44,245 nt of DNA from JBNKWA01 sp050299555 (GTDB taxonomy: Bacteria > Pseudomonadota > Alphaproteobacteria > Rhodobacterales > Rhodobacteraceae), in the NCBI GenBank assembly GCA_050299555.1, contig JBNKWA010000075.1, positions 1-44,245 on the forward strand, given 5' to 3'. The stretch's first letter is position 1, and the number at the start of each line of letters is the position of its first letter. Of this stretch, positions 1-8,586 are shown piece by piece. The notes under the pieces were generated by a model. The model saw only the letters and a list, made by a program, of their open reading frames with translations, was not told where the DNA came from and did not search any database. Position numbers and translations under genes: made by a program.

Positions 1-119
1 GAATGACATGACGGTTTCGATGGCCCGGGTTGTCCGGGGCGTTTCATCCTCGTGCGTCCATGCCCAAGATATCCGGCCTGGCCCTTGCCGCCGCACCGAC
101 GCTTGCCATGGCGCACCAG

Positions 120-168
120 ATCGCGCCCGGGCGCGAGGGTGGGTGGGCGGGGAGCGCCCGGGCGCGAT
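120..168 (+). repeat. G-quadruplex-loop hairpin, copy A
   Basis: A perfect 15-bp inverted repeat (arms 120-134 and 154-168, GCGCCCGGGCGCGAT on the right) encloses a 19-nt apex, GAGGGTGGGTGGGCGGGGA, whose four G-runs with one-base loops fit the G-quadruplex consensus. The same apex with one or two pyrimidine changes and unrelated arms recurs at 12975-13056 and, inverted, at 27035-27110. It starts 24 nt past the stop codon (193) of the minus-strand gene to its right, so that transcript reads the C-rich strand. Role is inferred: transcript end, roadblock or mobile palindrome. The rest of 1-192 holds no convincing gene. Confidence 0.75.
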
Positions 169-192
169 AAAGGGTCGGGACGGGCGCCGCCC

Positions 193-831
193 TTACCGGT
201 TCGATGCGGCCAGCAGGGCCTTGGCAATGGCGTAGAGGCGCTTTTCCAGGATCACCGGCGTCTCACAGACATAGGTCAGCGACCGGGCCCGGTCGGTATA
301 GATGCGCTCGTCCCAGTCGAGTTCTTCCTCAAGCGTGTCGAGCTTGTCGAAGTCCGGCTCGTCCAGCGCCTCCTCGGCGCTCATCGCGGTGCGGGTGGCG
401 TCGATCTTCTCCGACAGCCCGATCTGCTTGGCCGAGTATTCGCCGATGCCGGCGATCAGCCGCTTGCGATCGTTGTCGATCAGCGTGAAGGCGCGCTGGA
501 ACACCGCCGCCATCAGCGCCGGGTCGCTGCCGTTGGTCGCGGCAAAGGCGTCGATCAGGCCGGGGAAGTCCTCGACCGGGACCCGGCGCAGCGCCAGGCG
601 GCTGGCGAGGTCGTCGATCGCCGGCTTCAGATCGGGATCGGCATGGGGGCCGCTGCCGGCCTCGGGCAGAGGTTCGGGCCACATCAGCCCCGGCGACAGC
701 GCCGCCACCTTGGGCTGGATGCAGGGCCAGGTCGGATCGGAGAAATCGGCCGCCGCCGCGGGCGTCGTGACCGGTGCCGCCGCCAGCGCCAGAACGGTTG
801 CAAGGACTGCGCGACCCCTCGTCGCCGCCAT
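193..831 (-). CDS. Secreted protein of unknown function beside the formaldehyde dehydrogenase gene
   Basis: A 212-residue protein whose first ~27 residues (MAATRGRAVLATVLALAAA... ending near AAAADF) form a clear Sec signal peptide, so it is probably periplasmic. The ATG at 831 is chosen over upstream codons because a strong Shine-Dalgarno (GGGGAGG) sits directly before it and the signal peptide starts there. Visible features are a WPC motif just after the signal (only two Cys in the mature chain, WPC and YVCETP), and a mostly helical, acidic body with DEPDFDKLDTLEEELDWDERIY near the C-terminus. I do not recognise a named family. It is divergent from the GSH-formaldehyde dehydrogenase gene and may share its control region (832-1003), so a part in C1 metabolism is possible but only by context. 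Confidence 0.8.
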   Translation of the reverse strand: MAATRGRAVLATVLALAAAPVTTPAAAADFSDPTWPCIQPKVAALSPGLMWPEPLPEAGSGPHADPDLKPAIDDLASRLALRRVPVEDFPGLIDAFAATNGSDPALMAAVFQRAFTLIDNDRKRLIAGIGEYSAKQIGLSEKIDATRTAMSAEEALDEPDFDKLDTLEEELDWDERIYTDRARSLTYVCETPVILEKRLYAIAKALLAASNR

Positions 832-929
832 CGTCGCCTCCCCGGTGAACTTTTGCCGCCGATGATCGGCCGGGCGGAGGCCGCTGTCCAGCCGTCCCTG
901 ACCGTCCGGAACACCACCAAAGGTCTGCA

Positions 930-958
930 TTGTCGGTCACGAATGGGTGAGGAATACT
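930..958 (+). promoter_or_regulatory. Possible sigma-70 promoter for the formaldehyde-oxidation operon
   Basis: TTGTCG (930-935) and AATACT (953-958) are separated by 17 nt; each matches the -35/-10 consensus at four of six positions. They lie in the divergent 172-nt gap, about 45 nt before the ATG at 1004, which has a GGGAGGG Shine-Dalgarno at 991-997. No clear operator was seen. Confidence 0.3.
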
Positions 959-1003
959 TTGTCCAAGCGTCGCTACGAGCGCAGTAATTTGGGAGGGAAT
1001 GGC

Positions 1004-2134
<1,131 letters not shown>

Positions 2135-2142
2135 GAGGGGAG

Positions 2143-2994
2143 ATGGAAGTCGTATCGCAGAACCGGTGCTTCGGAGGCGTGCAGGCGGTCTATACCCACG
2201 CCTCGGAGACCTGTGGCGTGCCGATGACTTTCGGTGTCTACCTGCCGCCGCAGGCCGAAAGCGGCAGCGTGCCGGTGCTGTGGTACCTGTCGGGGCTGAC
2301 CTGCACCCACGAGAACGCGATGACCAAGGCGGGGTTGCAGCGCCACGCCGCCGAGAGCGGTATCGCGGTCGTCTTCCCCGACACCTCGCCCAGGGGCGAG
2401 GGGGTGGCCGACGACCAGGCCTATGACCTCGGCCAGGGCGCGGGGTTCTACGTCAATGCCGAGCGCGAGCCCTGGGCGCCGCATTACCGCATGTACGACT
2501 ATGTGGTCTCGGAGCTGCGCGATCTGGTGCAGCGCGAGCTGCCGGTGGCGGACCGGCACGGCATCACCGGCCATTCCATGGGCGGGCACGGGGCGCTGAC
2601 CATCGCGCTGCGCAATCCAGACCGCTTCCAGTCGCTGTCGGCCTTCGCGCCGATCACCAACCCGACCCGCTCGGACTGGGGGCGCAAGCAGCTCAGCGCC
2701 TATCTCGGCGACGACGAGGCGCTGTGGGCCGACCACGACGCCTGCCTGCTCCTGGAGGAGCGCGGCTGGCCGGCGGACATCCTGATCGACCAGGGTTCGC
2801 AGGATCAGTTCCTGGACCTGCTCAGGCCCGAGGCGCTGGCCTCGGTGATGGCGCGGCAACGCCAGCCCGGGGTGATCCGCATGCAGCAGGGTTACGACCA
2901 CAGCTATTACTTCGTGGCCACCTTCGCCGCCGACCATGTCGCCTGGCATGCCGAGCGCCTGCACGCGCTCAACCGCAGGAAGGGTACGACATGA
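2143..2994 (+). CDS. fghA: S-formylglutathione hydrolase
   Basis: Alpha/beta-hydrolase of 283 residues that splits S-formylglutathione to formate and glutathione, regenerating the cofactor used by the preceding dehydrogenase. The nucleophile elbow GHSMGG places the catalytic serine at S145; the family's acid and base match D221 (QDQFL) and H253 (YDHSYYF). GLTCTHENA and the length are typical of esterase D-type hydrolases. The ATG at 2143 follows a GAGAGGGGAG ribosome site that overlaps the stop of the upstream gene, and its own TGA overlaps the ATG of the following cytochrome gene (ATGA), so translation is probably coupled. The cytoplasmic location is supported by the absence of a signal peptide. 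Confidence 0.97.
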   Translation: MEVVSQNRCFGGVQAVYTHASETCGVPMTFGVYLPPQAESGSVPVLWYLSGLTCTHENAMTKAGLQRHAAESGIAVVFPDTSPRGEGVADDQAYDLGQGAGFYVNAEREPWAPHYRMYDYVVSELRDLVQRELPVADRHGITGHSMGGHGALTIALRNPDRFQSLSAFAPITNPTRSDWGRKQLSAYLGDDEALWADHDACLLLEERGWPADILIDQGSQDQFLDLLRPEALASVMARQRQPGVIRMQQGYDHSYYFVATFAADHVAWHAERLHALNRRKGTT

Positions 2995-3434
2995 GGATGG
3001 CAGCGTTCGGCACGGCATTGGCCCTGATCCTGGGCACGAACCTGGCGGCAGCGCAGGACGCCGCCCATGGCGATGCCGAGGCCGGCGAGAAGGTGTTCCG
3101 CAAGTGCAAGGCCTGCCACGAAATCGGCCCCGAGGCCAAGGCCAAGGTCGGCCCGCCGCTGACCGACGTGCTCGGCCGCACCGCCGGCACGGTGGAGGGG
3201 TTCAAGTATTCCGACGCCATGATTGCCGCCGGCGAAGGCGGACTGGTCTGGACGCCGGAAACCATCGCCACGTTCCTGGAGAAGCCGAAAGACTTCGTCG
3301 ACGGCACCAAGATGAGCTTTGCCGGGCTCAGGAAGCCGGAGGAGCGCGACGATGTGATCGCCTATCTGGCGACATTCGCGACCGAAACCGAAACTGAAAC
3401 CGACAATGGAGAGGAGGACAAAGAGGGCTCTTAG
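2991..3434 (+). CDS. Class I cytochrome c (isocytochrome c2 / c553i-like)
   Basis: A 147-residue periplasmic cytochrome: Sec signal peptide (residues 1-22, ending LAAAQD), one haem site CKACH (C39, C42, H43) and a sixth ligand Met at 108 (GTKMSFAGL). The body matches the soluble cytochrome c2 family; related proteins are coded beside adhI in Rhodobacter (isocytochrome c2) and beside flhA/xoxF in Paracoccus (c553i). It probably accepts electrons from the XoxF/XoxG pair and hands them to a terminal oxidase. The C-terminal tail is oddly acidic and repetitive (TETETETDNGEEDKEGS), encoded by near-repeats of ACCGAAA. The start overlaps the hydrolase stop; a second in-frame ATG at 2997 would shorten the signal peptide by two residues. 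Confidence 0.93.
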   Translation: MRMAAFGTALALILGTNLAAAQDAAHGDAEAGEKVFRKCKACHEIGPEAKAKVGPPLTDVLGRTAGTVEGFKYSDAMIAAGEGGLVWTPETIATFLEKPKDFVDGTKMSFAGLRKPEERDDVIAYLATFATETETETDNGEEDKEGS

Positions 3435-3444
3435 CCCGAGTTCG

Positions 3445-3462
3445 GCGGGGTGCACCCCCCGC
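3445..3462 (+). other. Intercistronic palindrome between cytochrome c and xoxF
   Basis: GGGGTGCACCCC (3447-3458) is a perfect 12-bp palindrome, extendable to a GCGGGG/CCCCGC stem with two unpaired C. It lies 12 nt past the cytochrome stop in the 118-nt gap before xoxF. No T-run follows, so it is not a classical terminator; it may be an operator or an mRNA end that lets xoxF have its own transcript. Confidence 0.35.
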
Positions 3463-3552
3463 GCGGTTCAATGGTCAGGACCCGAGGGAAGATGACGACC
3501 GCACGGCAAGTCTCTGGTCCTTACCCAACGACAATCACCTAGGGAGTCGAAA

Positions 3553-5355
3553 ATGCGCAAGCTCTCAGTTCTGACCTGCATGCTCGCGATTGGCTGGGCC
3601 GGATCGGCCGTAGCCAACGACGAGTTGCAGTCCATGATGGGGGACCCCAATCAGTGGGTCATCCAGACTGGCGACTACAGCAACCACCGCTACTCGGAAC
3701 TCAACCAGATCAACAAGGACAACGTCGGCGACCTGCAGGTCGCGTGGACGTTCTCGACCGGTGTCTTGCGCGGGCACGAAGGCGCCCCGCTGGTGGTCGG
3801 CGATACGATGTACGTGCACACGCCGTTCCCCAACATCGTCTATGCCCTCGATCTGGCCGACGAAGGCAAGATCAAGTGGAAATACGAGCCCAAGCAGGAT
3901 CCGGACGTGATCCCGGTCATGTGCTGCGACACGGTCAACCGCGGCGTGGCCTATAGCGACGGCAAGATCTATCTGCATCAGGCCGATACCACGCTGGTGG
4001 CGCTGAACGCCGACACCGGCGCGGTGGAATGGTCGCTCAAGAACGGCGATCCGGCCAAGGGCGAGACCAATACCGCGACGGTGCTGCCGGTGAAGGACAA
4101 GGTGCTGGTCGGCATCTCGGGCGGCGAGTTCGGCGTCCGCGGGTCGGTGACGGCCTATAACGCCGCCGACGGCTCGCTGGCCTGGCGCGCCTACTCGATG
4201 GGCCCGGACAGCGACACGCTGATGGATCCGGACAACACCACCCATCTCGGCCAGCCGGTCGGCCCCGATTCGGGCACCGCGACCTGGGAAGGCGACCAGT
4301 GGATGATCGGTGGCGGTACCACCTGGGGCTGGTACTCCTACGATCCCGAAGAGAACCTGGTCTATTACGGCAGCGGCAACCCCTCGACCTGGAACCCGGG
4401 GCAGCGCCCGGGCGACAACCGCTGGTCGATGACCATCTTCGCGCGTGACGTCGACACCGGCATGGCCAAGTGGGTCTATCAGATGACCCCGCATGACGAG
4501 TGGGACTATGACGGCATCAACGAGATGATCCTGACCGAGCAGGAAGTGAACGGCGAGAGCCGCAAGCTTCTGACCCACTTCGACCGCAACGGCCTTGGCT
4601 ATACGCTGGACCGCGTGTCGGGTGAGCTGCTGGTGGCCGAGAAGTACGATCCGGCGGTGAACTGGACCACCGGCGTCGACATGGATCCGGCTTCCGAGAA
4701 CTATGGCCGCCCGGCCGTGGTGGCGCAGTACTCCACCGAGCAGAACGGCGAGGACGTGAACTCGACCGGCATCTGCCCGGCGGCGCTCGGCTCGAAGGAC
4801 CAGCAGCCGGCAGCCTATTCGCCCGTGACCCAGCTCTTCTACGTGCCGACCAACCACGTCTGCATGGACTACGAGCCGTTCCGGGTGAGCTATACCGCCG
4901 GCCAGCCCTATGTCGGTGCGACGCTGTCGATGTACCCGGCGCCCGAAAGCCATGGCGGCATGGGCAACTTCATCGCCTGGGACAACATCAACGGCGAGAT
5001 CAAGTGGTCGATCCCCGAGCAGTTCTCGGTGTGGTCGGGCGCGCTGGCGACCGCTGGCGACATCGTCTTCTACGGCACGCTTGAGGGCTATCTGAAGGCG
5101 GTCGATGCCAATACCGGCGACGAGCTGTTCAAGTTCAAGACCCCGTCGGGCATCATCGGCAACGTGATGACCTATGCCCGCGACGGCCAGCAGTACGTGG
5201 CCGTGCTGTCGGGTGTCGGTGGCTGGGCAGGCATCGGCCTTGCGGCCGGTCTGACCAACCCCAATGACGGTCTGGGCGCCGTGGGCGGCTATGCCGCACT
5301 GAGCGACTACACCGCCCTTGGCGGCCAGCTCACGGTCTTCACGCTGCCCAACTGA
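3553..5355 (+). CDS. xoxF: XoxF, PQQ-dependent methanol dehydrogenase (lanthanide type)
   Basis: Large subunit of the periplasmic quinoprotein methanol dehydrogenase, oxidising methanol with PQQ and a lanthanide ion. The 600-residue length, 21-residue signal peptide (cleavage after AVA, before NDEL) and repeated propeller blades fit the family. Adjacent cysteines C124-C125 form the vicinal disulfide over PQQ. W317-D318-Y319-D320 is the DYD motif: D318 is the catalytic Asp and D320 the extra metal-binding Asp found in lanthanide enzymes, where calcium-dependent MxaF has Ala. No mxaI is present in the window. The ATG at 3553 follows a weak site (AGGGAG). xoxG, xoxJ and a CxxxCW gene follow. The subclade of XoxF cannot be set by eye. 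Confidence 0.97.
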   Translation: MRKLSVLTCMLAIGWAGSAVANDELQSMMGDPNQWVIQTGDYSNHRYSELNQINKDNVGDLQVAWTFSTGVLRGHEGAPLVVGDTMYVHTPFPNIVYALDLADEGKIKWKYEPKQDPDVIPVMCCDTVNRGVAYSDGKIYLHQADTTLVALNADTGAVEWSLKNGDPAKGETNTATVLPVKDKVLVGISGGEFGVRGSVTAYNAADGSLAWRAYSMGPDSDTLMDPDNTTHLGQPVGPDSGTATWEGDQWMIGGGTTWGWYSYDPEENLVYYGSGNPSTWNPGQRPGDNRWSMTIFARDVDTGMAKWVYQMTPHDEWDYDGINEMILTEQEVNGESRKLLTHFDRNGLGYTLDRVSGELLVAEKYDPAVNWTTGVDMDPASENYGRPAVVAQYSTEQNGEDVNSTGICPAALGSKDQQPAAYSPVTQLFYVPTNHVCMDYEPFRVSYTAGQPYVGATLSMYPAPESHGGMGNFIAWDNINGEIKWSIPEQFSVWSGALATAGDIVFYGTLEGYLKAVDANTGDELFKFKTPSGIIGNVMTYARDGQQYVAVLSGVGGWAGIGLAAGLTNPNDGLGAVGGYAALSDYTALGGQLTVFTLPN

Positions 5356-5375
5356 TCGCAGCCTGACGACCACAG

Positions 5376-5436
5376 GGCCCGGTTGGGCCGAGACACTGGG
5401 GCCGGCGCGTTCCCGAGGCGGAATGCGCCGGCCCTT
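5376..5436 (+). promoter_or_regulatory. Tandem hairpins between xoxF and xoxG
   Basis: A small hairpin (GGCCC-GGTT-GGGCC, 5376-5389) is followed by a strong one: arms 5399-5408 and 5425-5434 (GGGCCGGCGC / GCGCCGGCCC), continued inward by a G-T wobble and TTCC/GGAA to a six-base loop, about 15 bp in all. Only two T follow, so read-through is expected. Likely effect (inference): protecting the xoxF message from 3' decay and lowering xoxG/xoxJ expression relative to the dehydrogenase. Confidence 0.55.
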
Positions 5437-5453
5437 GTCCCGATACGAGGAGC

Positions 5454-6002
5454 ATGAAGATGCGATCGAGCCTGCTTGCAGTCGCCGCCGTCGTGATGCC
5501 GCTTGCCGCCGGGATCGGGGGCGCCGCCCTTGCCCAGGACGCCGCGGCCGCCGGCAACGATCCCAACCTTGTCGCCGCCTACAACGAGGGCGGGCGCTAT
5601 TTTACCGAGGACGGCATCCCGACCTTCCACGTGGCCGAGGACGGCACCGTGGACTGGCCGACCTACGAGGGTTTCCGCCGCTATCACTCGGAGTGCCATG
5701 TCTGCCACGGCCCCGAGGGCGAGGGGTCGACTTATGCCCCGGCGCTGAAGAAGTCGGCGATCGCCATGGACTATTACGAATTCTTCGACACCGTGGTGAA
5801 CGGCCGCAAGCGCGTCGACGCCGCCGACAATTCGGTGATGCCGTCCTTCGGCGACAACCCCAACGTGATGTGTTACCTCGACGACATCTATGTCTATCTC
5901 AAGGCGCGGGGAGCCGACGCCGTTCCGCGCGGGCGCCCGGCCAAGAAGGAAGAGAAGACCGACGCGATCCGCAAGGACCAAGATGACTGCCTGGGCCGAT
6001 AG
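5454..6002 (+). CDS. xoxG: Cytochrome cL, XoxF electron acceptor
   Basis: Periplasmic c-type cytochrome of 182 residues, the direct electron acceptor of XoxF. A signal peptide ends near AALAQD (residue 27). The single haem site is CHVCH (C81, C84, H85) and the likely axial Met is M129 in VMPSFG; NPNVMCYLDDIYVYLKARGADAVPRGRP is characteristic of the cL family. The ATG at 5454 is preceded by GAGGAG. The 98-nt spacer to xoxF carries strong hairpins, and the 3' end overlaps xoxJ by 20 nt. The lysine-rich C-terminus (KKEEKTDAIRKDQDD) is coded partly within that overlap. Position directly after xoxF and before xoxJ fixes the assignment. Confidence 0.94.
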   Translation: MKMRSSLLAVAAVVMPLAAGIGGAALAQDAAAAGNDPNLVAAYNEGGRYFTEDGIPTFHVAEDGTVDWPTYEGFRRYHSECHVCHGPEGEGSTYAPALKKSAIAMDYYEFFDTVVNGRKRVDAADNSVMPSFGDNPNVMCYLDDIYVYLKARGADAVPRGRPAKKEEKTDAIRKDQDDCLGR

Positions 6003-6834
6003 GCCGCGCCTCGCCCTGCGCGTCCTGCTGGCGGCGCTGGCTGTCTCGGGCGCCGCCGCGGCCGGGGCGCAGACGTCGGATCTGGTCTCCAAGACCGCGT
6101 TTCGGGTCTGTGCCGATCCGGCCAACTATCCGATGTCGGACCAGGAGGGGCGCGGCTATGAGAACCGCATCGCCGAGCTGTTCGCCGCGAAGCTGGAGCT
6201 GCCGCTGGAGTACACCTGGTATCCCATGGCCACCGGCTTCATCCGCAACACGCTGCGCGCCAACCGCTGCGACGTGGTGATCGGCTATGCCCAGGGCCAC
6301 GAGCTGGTGCAGAACACCAACCACTACATGACCTCGGTCTACACGCTGGTGGTCAGGGGCGACGGGCCGCTGGCCGGGGTGACGACACTGTCCGACCCGG
6401 CGCTCAAGGGCACCCGGCTCGGTATCATCGCCGGCAGCCCGCCGGCCACCCACATGGCGCGCGCCGGGCTGATCGGCAAGGCGCGGCCCTATGCGCTGGT
6501 GGTCGACCGGCGGTTCGAGTCGCCGGCGCTGGACATGCTGGACGATCTCGACGCCGGCGAGATCGACGGCGCCGTGCTGTGGGGGCCGCTTGCCGGGCCG
6601 CTGGTCAAGGCCGAGCACCCGGGGCTGGCGGTGATCCCGCTGATGCACGAGACCCTGCCACCGAAGCTGTTCTTTCGCATCACCATGGGGGTGCGGCAGG
6701 GCGAGAAGGTGTGGGAGCGGCGGCTGAACTCGCTGATCCGCCGCAACCAGGACGAGATCGACGCGATCCTGACCGAGGCGGGCGTGCCGCTGGTGGACGA
6801 CATGGGCACGGCGATGAAGCAGGTGACGCAGTGA
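5983..6834 (+). CDS. xoxJ: XoxJ, periplasmic binding-protein-like partner of XoxF
   Basis: A 283-residue protein of the periplasmic solute-binding fold found next to xoxF/xoxG in methylotrophs. Published work on the family proposes activation of, or PQQ/metal loading into, XoxF; the exact role is open. A signal peptide (LALRVLLAALAVSGAAAAGAQ) precedes the mature chain. FRVCADPANYPMSDQEGRGYENRIAELFA is the typical start of the domain, with one Cys here and another in NRCDVVIG. The ATG at 5983 lies inside the end of xoxG (20-nt overlap), implying coupled translation, and the stop overlaps the GTG of the next gene. Confidence 0.92.
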   Translation: MTAWADRPRLALRVLLAALAVSGAAAAGAQTSDLVSKTAFRVCADPANYPMSDQEGRGYENRIAELFAAKLELPLEYTWYPMATGFIRNTLRANRCDVVIGYAQGHELVQNTNHYMTSVYTLVVRGDGPLAGVTTLSDPALKGTRLGIIAGSPPATHMARAGLIGKARPYALVVDRRFESPALDMLDDLDAGEIDGAVLWGPLAGPLVKAEHPGLAVIPLMHETLPPKLFFRITMGVRQGEKVWERRLNSLIRRNQDEIDAILTEAGVPLVDDMGTAMKQVTQ

Positions 6835-7367
6835 TCCGCCTCGCGGCCCCGATGGTTCTGCTGGCGGGCGCCGTCGCGGCGGCCGAGCCGGAGCCGGCGG
6901 GATACCGCATGGACGCCTATCGCGCGCCGGTGCCCGAGACGCTGGCCGGGGCCGAGGTGATCGACAGCGACAGGGCGCATGCGCTGTGGGAGGCGCGCGA
7001 GGCGGCCTTTGTCGACGTGCTGCCGCAGGCGCCCAGGCCGGCCGGCCTGTCAGAGGGCACGGTGTGGCACCAGCCGCCGCGCTACTCGATCCCCGGTGCG
7101 ACATGGCTGCCCAATACCGGCTATGGCGAACTGGCGGCGCCCGAGATGGACTACTTCCGTCAGGGGCTGGCGGAGGTGAGCGGTGGCGACAAGGCGCAAC
7201 CGTTGGTGATCTTCTGCCGCGCCGAGTGCTGGATGTCGTGGAACGCCGCCAAGCGGGCGCTGGAAGAGGGGTACACGCAGGTGATCTGGTACCCCGACGG
7301 CACCGATGGCTGGATCGAGGCCGGCTATCCCACCAAGAAGGCCGAGCCGGCGCCCGGCCATCCCTGA
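6831..7367 (+). CDS. PQQ-dependent catabolism-associated CxxxCW protein (rhodanese-like)
   Basis: A 178-residue secreted protein of the family described as PQQ-dependent catabolism-associated CXXCW motif protein. The signature here is CRAECW in FCRAECWMSWNAAKRA, placed like the active-site loop of rhodanese domains. A GTG start at 6831 overlaps the xoxJ stop (GTGA); ATG at 6852 is an alternative but cuts into the signal peptide (MIRLAAPMVLLAGAVAAAEP). Family members co-occur with PQQ alcohol dehydrogenases; a redox or sulfur-handling role in maturing the periplasmic enzymes is inferred. It is the last gene before a terminator at 7438-7460. Confidence 0.88.
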   Translation: MIRLAAPMVLLAGAVAAAEPEPAGYRMDAYRAPVPETLAGAEVIDSDRAHALWEAREAAFVDVLPQAPRPAGLSEGTVWHQPPRYSIPGATWLPNTGYGELAAPEMDYFRQGLAEVSGGDKAQPLVIFCRAECWMSWNAAKRALEEGYTQVIWYPDGTDGWIEAGYPTKKAEPAPGHP

Positions 7368-7422
7368 GCGGCCTGCCGCCCCAGGCCCTTTTCTTCTTGG
7401 TCCAAGTACTCGCGGGGGGTGA

Positions 7423-7460
7423 GGCGCGAAAGCGCCGAGGGGGGCGGCAGCCCCCCTTTT
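7423..7460 (+). terminator. Terminator of the xox operon
   Basis: A GGCGC-GAAA-GCGCC tetraloop hairpin (7423-7436) is followed by a GGGGGGC-GGCA-GCCCCCC stem-loop (7439-7456) and TTTT (7457-7460), a plausible intrinsic terminator 70 nt past the last xox-cluster gene. The surrounding text resembles intergenic repeats I associate with Rhodobacteraceae genomes, but only one copy is in the window. Confidence 0.65.
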
Positions 7461-7539
7461 CGAACCCTCCCGCGGGTGGACCTTGCGGCGTGGCGACGCT
7501 AGCCAGATGCATGGGCAAGCAAGAGCGGAGGCAACCATC

Positions 7540-8337
7540 ATGCAACGACTGCTGATCACCGGCGCGGCCGGGGGCCTCGGCACCATGGCGCGGCGACGGC
7601 TGACCCATCTGGCGCCGGTGTTGCGGGTCGCCGACGTGGTGCCGGTCAAGGACCCGGCGCCGAACGAGGAAGTCGTGCAATGCGACCTTGCCGACCGCGA
7701 CGCCGTCGACCGGATGGTGGCCGGCTGCGACGGCATCGTGCATTTCGGCGGCATTTCGGTCGAGGACAAATTCTCGAAGATCCTCGACGCCAACATCATC
7801 GGCGTCTTCAACCTCTACGAGGCGGCCCGGGCCCATGGCCACCCGCGGATCATCTTCGCCAGTTCCAACCACGCGGTGGGGTTCCACCCCCAGGACAGGC
7901 GGCTGACCGCCTCGGACCCGATCAAGCCCGACGGACTCTACGGCGTCTCGAAATGCTACGGCGAGGCCATCGCGTCGATGTACCATTCGAAGTTCGGGCA
8001 GGAGACGGCGATCGTCAGGATCGGTTCGTGTTTCGACAAGCCGGCCAATCACCGCATGATGGCCACCTGGTTCAGCCGTGACGACTTCGTCCGCCTGGCC
8101 GAGACGGTGTTCCGGGTGCGGCGGCTGGGTTGCCCGATCATCTGGGGGGTCTCGGACAACGACGAATGCTGGTGGGACAATGGCGAGGCGCGCTATCTCG
8201 GCTGGCGGCCGCGCGACAACAGCGCCCGCTTCCGCGACGAGATCGAGCGCGAGCATCCGCGCCCGGCGCCGGACGACCCGACCTCGCTGTGGCAGGGCGG
8301 GACCTTCACCCAGGATCCGATCTTTCCCGAGGACTGA
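7540..8337 (+). CDS. udh: Uronate dehydrogenase (NAD-dependent, SDR family)
   Basis: A 265-residue short-chain dehydrogenase, the same length as characterised Udh enzymes, which oxidise D-glucuronate/D-galacturonate to the aldarolactone with NAD. The NAD motif is TGAAGGLG (7-14). Catalytic residues read as Y134 and K138 (LYGVSKCYGE), with the Ser-containing SSNHAVGF strand before them; HFGGISVE and the WWDN-rich C-terminal half are typical of Udh rather than of epimerases. The ATG at 7540 follows GGAGG. It stands alone after the xox terminator. Other steps of the oxidative uronate pathway are not in the window, so the substrate is family-based. Confidence 0.85.
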   Translation: MQRLLITGAAGGLGTMARRRLTHLAPVLRVADVVPVKDPAPNEEVVQCDLADRDAVDRMVAGCDGIVHFGGISVEDKFSKILDANIIGVFNLYEAARAHGHPRIIFASSNHAVGFHPQDRRLTASDPIKPDGLYGVSKCYGEAIASMYHSKFGQETAIVRIGSCFDKPANHRMMATWFSRDDFVRLAETVFRVRRLGCPIIWGVSDNDECWWDNGEARYLGWRPRDNSARFRDEIEREHPRPAPDDPTSLWQGGTFTQDPIFPED

Positions 8338-8586
8338 GGGCGACCAGCCGCGCAAGGGTGTCGGCGGCCAGCCTTGCGGTCAGATCGCCGGCCGGTGAGC
8401 GCCTGGAGCCGGCCCACCAGCGCCCGCACCTCACCTCGGGAAGCTCGCGCGGGCCAGAGATCCGAGGCCGCCGGCATTGCCGACCGCCGCGGCGAGTTCG
8501 GGTGTGGACGACGGGGCGAGGGGGACGGCCTGGGTCTGGCCGCTTCCGGTCTGGTGGCCCCGCCGCGTCGGGCGTAGAACGAGACG

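Noticed and set aside
60..170. A 36-codon frame starting like a signal peptide (MPKISGLALAAAPTLAMAHQ).
   Set aside because: No ribosome site, and it runs straight into the G-quadruplex hairpin, ending at its base. It could be the remnant of a gene cut by the element, but the evidence is too thin.
8338..8586. Possible gene remnant on the minus strand (GEVRALVGRLQALTG in one frame, GDLTARLAADTLARLVALS in another).
   Set aside because: The two stretches read like one helix broken by a frameshift, but they are short and match no family I can name.
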